Shown here piece by piece: positions 15,192-17,070 of a DNA stretch of 17,070 nt (the first letter of the stretch is position 1; each line of letters opens with the position of its first letter). The stretch lies in contig NZ_LGDW01000065.1 in NCBI RefSeq assembly GCF_001280005.1, positions 1-17,070 on the forward strand. The letters run 5' to 3'. Source of the DNA: Streptomyces sp. NRRL WC-3618. Lineage in GTDB: Bacteria; Actinomycetota; Actinomycetes; Streptomycetales; Streptomycetaceae. A program made the position numbers and the translations under genes. The notes under the pieces were generated by a model, which was not told the DNA's origin, made no database searches, and saw nothing but the letters and a program-made list of their open reading frames with translations.

Positions 15192-16217
15192 GTGAACGGA
15201 GCAACACAGGCACAACAGGCACAGCAGGCTCAGTTACAGGCCGCGGCAGGGCGACAGGAGCGCAACTCCAAGCTACTGCGCAAGACCCTGATCACGGCTC
15301 TGGTGTCCGCGAGCACCTACGTACTCACCAACGTGCTCAACCGGAACGCGGACGAAGTCTGGAAGCTGACCGTGACCGTCGTCATCGGTGGCGCGGCCCT
15401 GATCGTCCAGTACCTGGTGGACTTCGAGGAACGGCTGGGCTCCATGGAGCAGAGCCTGTCCGCGCACCACGCGGAACTGCGGACCGCGGTCGAGAAGAGC
15501 TTCGCGGGGATCAACGAGGCGACCGAACTCTTCAGTCAGGTCGACCGTTCCGTGCTGCGTTCCGACGGGGTGACCCGACTGGCGCGCGCGTACACGCAGT
15601 TGGGCCATCAGGAGTCCAAGTTGGTGAAGACGTTCTCCCAGGAGGAGATCGGCCGCCTCGCGCTCCAGATGGAGAGTCTCAGCACCGGCAGCGTGACGTG
15701 TCCGGGCGAGGCCACCGACTGGATGATCGATCTCACCACGTGTGTCGAGAGGTCGATCGACGCCACCAGCACGGACGTCGACCGCCAGTTCTGGTACAGC
15801 GAGGCCGCGAGCCGCTATCTCAAGGAGCAGGAGGACGCGATCCTGCACCGGCGGGTGAAGGTCCGGCGGCTGTTCCTGGTGCGGACACAGGAGGAGGTCA
15901 CCGAGGAACTGGAGCGGCTCTGCCAGAGCCACCGGGACCTGGGCATCAACACGAGGATCGCGGTGCGGGAGTCGTTGCCGCCCAGTGCCCGGCTCCGTAT
16001 GACGAACGACTTCATCATCTTCGACGACGAACTCTGCTTCGAGACGACGCCGGACATGGACCAGAAGCCGGTCGCGACCACGCTGAAGACCGCGCGCGAG
16101 CACCTGGAGGAGCGGGTCAACCGGTTCAACGTCATCTGGGACGCCACGGAACCGGCCAGCCCGGCCAGTCCACCGGGCGCGGCCGCCGGATCCGGGTCCG
16201 GCTCGGGCGCCGGGTGA
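15192..16217 (+). CDS. Two-TM membrane protein with coiled coil and PLD-like cytosolic region
   Basis: This 341-residue protein is probably anchored in the membrane with both ends in the cytoplasm. The N-terminus is Gln/Ala-rich (repeats of AQQ). Two hydrophobic helices lie at about 32-50 and 57-76, and a predicted coiled coil at about 78-150. The region 190-315 (FWYSEAASRYLKEQEDAI, then VKVRRLFLV, later NDFIIFDDE) resembles PLD-like domains without HKD catalytic motifs; this is a low-certainty fold guess. The tail is Ala/Gly/Ser/Pro-rich. GTG 15192 has GGGAGG five bases upstream. Codon 15 is TTA (15234-15236). Co-orientation, the 36-bp gap and the shared TTA codon support membership in the cassette as its membrane component. 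It is not one of the SCO2521-2525 families. Confidence 0.8.
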   Translation: MNGATQAQQAQQAQLQAAAGRQERNSKLLRKTLITALVSASTYVLTNVLNRNADEVWKLTVTVVIGGAALIVQYLVDFEERLGSMEQSLSAHHAELRTAVEKSFAGINEATELFSQVDRSVLRSDGVTRLARAYTQLGHQESKLVKTFSQEEIGRLALQMESLSTGSVTCPGEATDWMIDLTTCVERSIDATSTDVDRQFWYSEAASRYLKEQEDAILHRRVKVRRLFLVRTQEEVTEELERLCQSHRDLGINTRIAVRESLPPSARLRMTNDFIIFDDELCFETTPDMDQKPVATTLKTAREHLEERVNRFNVIWDATEPASPASPPGAAAGSGSGSGAG

Positions 16218-16259
16218 ACCAGTGGGCTGAGGGTGCTGAGGGGTGAGACTGAGAGGTGA

Positions 16260-16287
16260 GGGCTGAGGACCGTACGGTTCTCAGCCC
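16260..16287. terminator. Hairpin between convergent genes
   Basis: GGGCTGAG (16260-16267) pairs with CTCAGCCC (16280-16287). A G-T pair and the palindrome ACCGTACGGT lie inside. It follows the cassette's last gene by 42 bases and overlaps the stop codon of the convergent beta-lactamase gene. The preceding 40 bases are rich in GGTGAG/GCTGAG direct repeats. Confidence 0.6.
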
Positions 16288-17070
16288 AGCGCGTCCGCCA
16301 GTACGGCTGCCGTCTCCGCGACCAGCGGATGGTCGGCGGCGGCGTCCTGGTCGGGCTTCGTCGTCTGGACGGCCAGGACGAGCGGTGTGCCGTCCTGCGT
16401 CCAGGCGACGCCCACGTTGTTGTTCGTGCCGTAGGAGCCCGCGCCCGTCTTGTCGGCGATCGTCCAGGTCGGGGGCAGGGCCAGGCGGAAGCGGTTGCCG
16501 CTGGTCGTGTTGGTCAGCAGCCAGTGGGTGAGGAGTTCGCGGTCCGGACGGTTCAGCACATCGCCGAGGACCAGCCGGGCGTACGTACGGCCGATGGCGT
16601 ACGGCGTCGTCGTGTCCGTCCTCCGCCACGGCTCCGCCGAGTTGAGCTCGGTCTCCCAGCGGTCGAGGCGCGTTGCCCGGTCGCCGACGGAGCGGGCGAA
16701 GCGGGTGATCGCGGTGGGGCCGCCCAGTTCACGCAGGAGCAGGTTGCCGGCCGTGTTGTCGCTGAACCGGATGGCCACGTCCGCGAGTTCGGCCACCGTC
16801 ATGCCCTCGGCGAGGTGTTCCTCGGTCTGCTTCGAGCCGTCGACCAGGTCGTCGGCCGTGTAGTGCACGCGCTTGGACAGGACCTCGCCGGACCGGTCCA
16901 GGTCCCGCAGTACGGCTGCCGCCGCGAGGGTCTTGAAGAGCGAGCAGATCGGGAAGCGTTCGTCGGCGCGGTGGCGGATCGTCTGCTTCGTGGCCAGGTT
17001 GTGCGCGAACACGCCTACGCGGGCGCCGTGTTGGGTCTCCAGGGTGTGGAGGCGGGCGGTTACTTCGGGG
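16281..17070 (-). CDS. bla: Class A serine beta-lactamase (5' partial)
   Basis: The open frame continues to the window edge, so the signal peptide and start are missing; 262 residues are visible. An internal GTG at 17012 is not the start, because family-like sequence (LETQHGARVGVFAHNLAT) precedes it. All class A motifs are intact: SLFK with the acylated Ser (16943-16941), SDN (16763-16755), the omega-loop ETELN with the general-base Glu (16655-16653), and KTG (16451-16443). The mature enzyme would be secreted and hydrolyse penicillins. It converges on the cassette and shares the hairpin at 16260-16287, with no sign of functional linkage. Confidence 0.93.
   Translation of the reverse strand, partial: PEVTARLHTLETQHGARVGVFAHNLATKQTIRHRADERFPICSLFKTLAAAAVLRDLDRSGEVLSKRVHYTADDLVDGSKQTEEHLAEGMTVAELADVAIRFSDNTAGNLLLRELGGPTAITRFARSVGDRATRLDRWETELNSAEPWRRTDTTTPYAIGRTYARLVLGDVLNRPDRELLTHWLLTNTTSGNRFRLALPPTWTIADKTGAGSYGTNNNVGVAWTQDGTPLVLAVQTTKPDQDAAADHPLVAETAAVLADALG

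Noticed and set aside
9514..16217. Labelling the cassette an anti-phage defence system.
   Set aside because: No nuclease, protease, TIR, cyclase or other recognised effector is visible, and the TTA codons point to developmental timing. Defence remains possible but unsupported.
16281..17012. GTG 17012 as the start of the beta-lactamase.
   Set aside because: The same frame upstream to the window edge encodes family-typical N-terminal sequence, so the gene starts beyond base 17070.

Overview
The window is high-GC actinobacterial DNA, almost certainly from a Streptomyces chromosome. It has GC-rich third codon positions, frequent GTG starts, GTGA/TGATG-type gene overlaps, a SigE-family sigma factor and a gene set that matches Streptomyces families, including a run I recognise as the SCO2525-SCO2524-SCO2523-SCO2522-SCO2521 families named after S. 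coelicolor.

Layout. (1) 1-5725, minus strand: a dipeptide/oligopeptide-type ABC importer operon. It runs from a Tat/lipoprotein solute-binding protein through a DppB-like permease and a natural fusion of DppC-like permease with DppD-like ATPase to a DppF-like ATPase that leaves the window at base 1. (2) 5726-5983: divergent control region with a good sigma70-type promoter for the importer and, just downstream of its expected start site, a near-perfect 8-3-8 inverted repeat that is the best operator candidate for the divergent FadR-type GntR regulator (5984-6742). A perfect 18-bp-stem hairpin (6778-6822) ends that gene. (3) 6839-8391, minus: a SigE-family ECF-like sigma factor overlapping by 4 bp a single-pass membrane protein. 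(4) 8518-8746, plus: a remnant of a protein-tyrosine-phosphatase family gene that has lost its middle, including the catalytic loop. (5) 8760-9257, minus: GNAT acetyltransferase. (6) 9514-16217, plus: a six-gene cassette made of an NNMT-like SAM methyltransferase, a large uncharacterised protein, a ParA/MinD-like protein whose P-loop lysine is replaced by arginine, two uncharacterised proteins, and a two-TM membrane protein with a PLD-like cytosolic region. (7) 16281-17070, minus: class A beta-lactamase, missing its N-terminus at the window edge.

The cassette is the most interesting part. Genes 2-5 are packed with gaps of 1-3 bp or 4-bp overlap, and the sixth follows after 36 bp. Four of the six genes each contain one in-frame TTA leucine codon. 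I saw no in-frame TTA in any other gene of the window. In Streptomyces, TTA codons make translation depend on the developmentally regulated bldA tRNA, so the cassette looks like a developmentally timed module. It also has a probable leaderless methyltransferase mRNA and a five-unit 12-bp tandem repeat between genes 1 and 2. A working model is a membrane-linked complex built round a non-canonical ParA-like protein. Its function is not evident from sequence.
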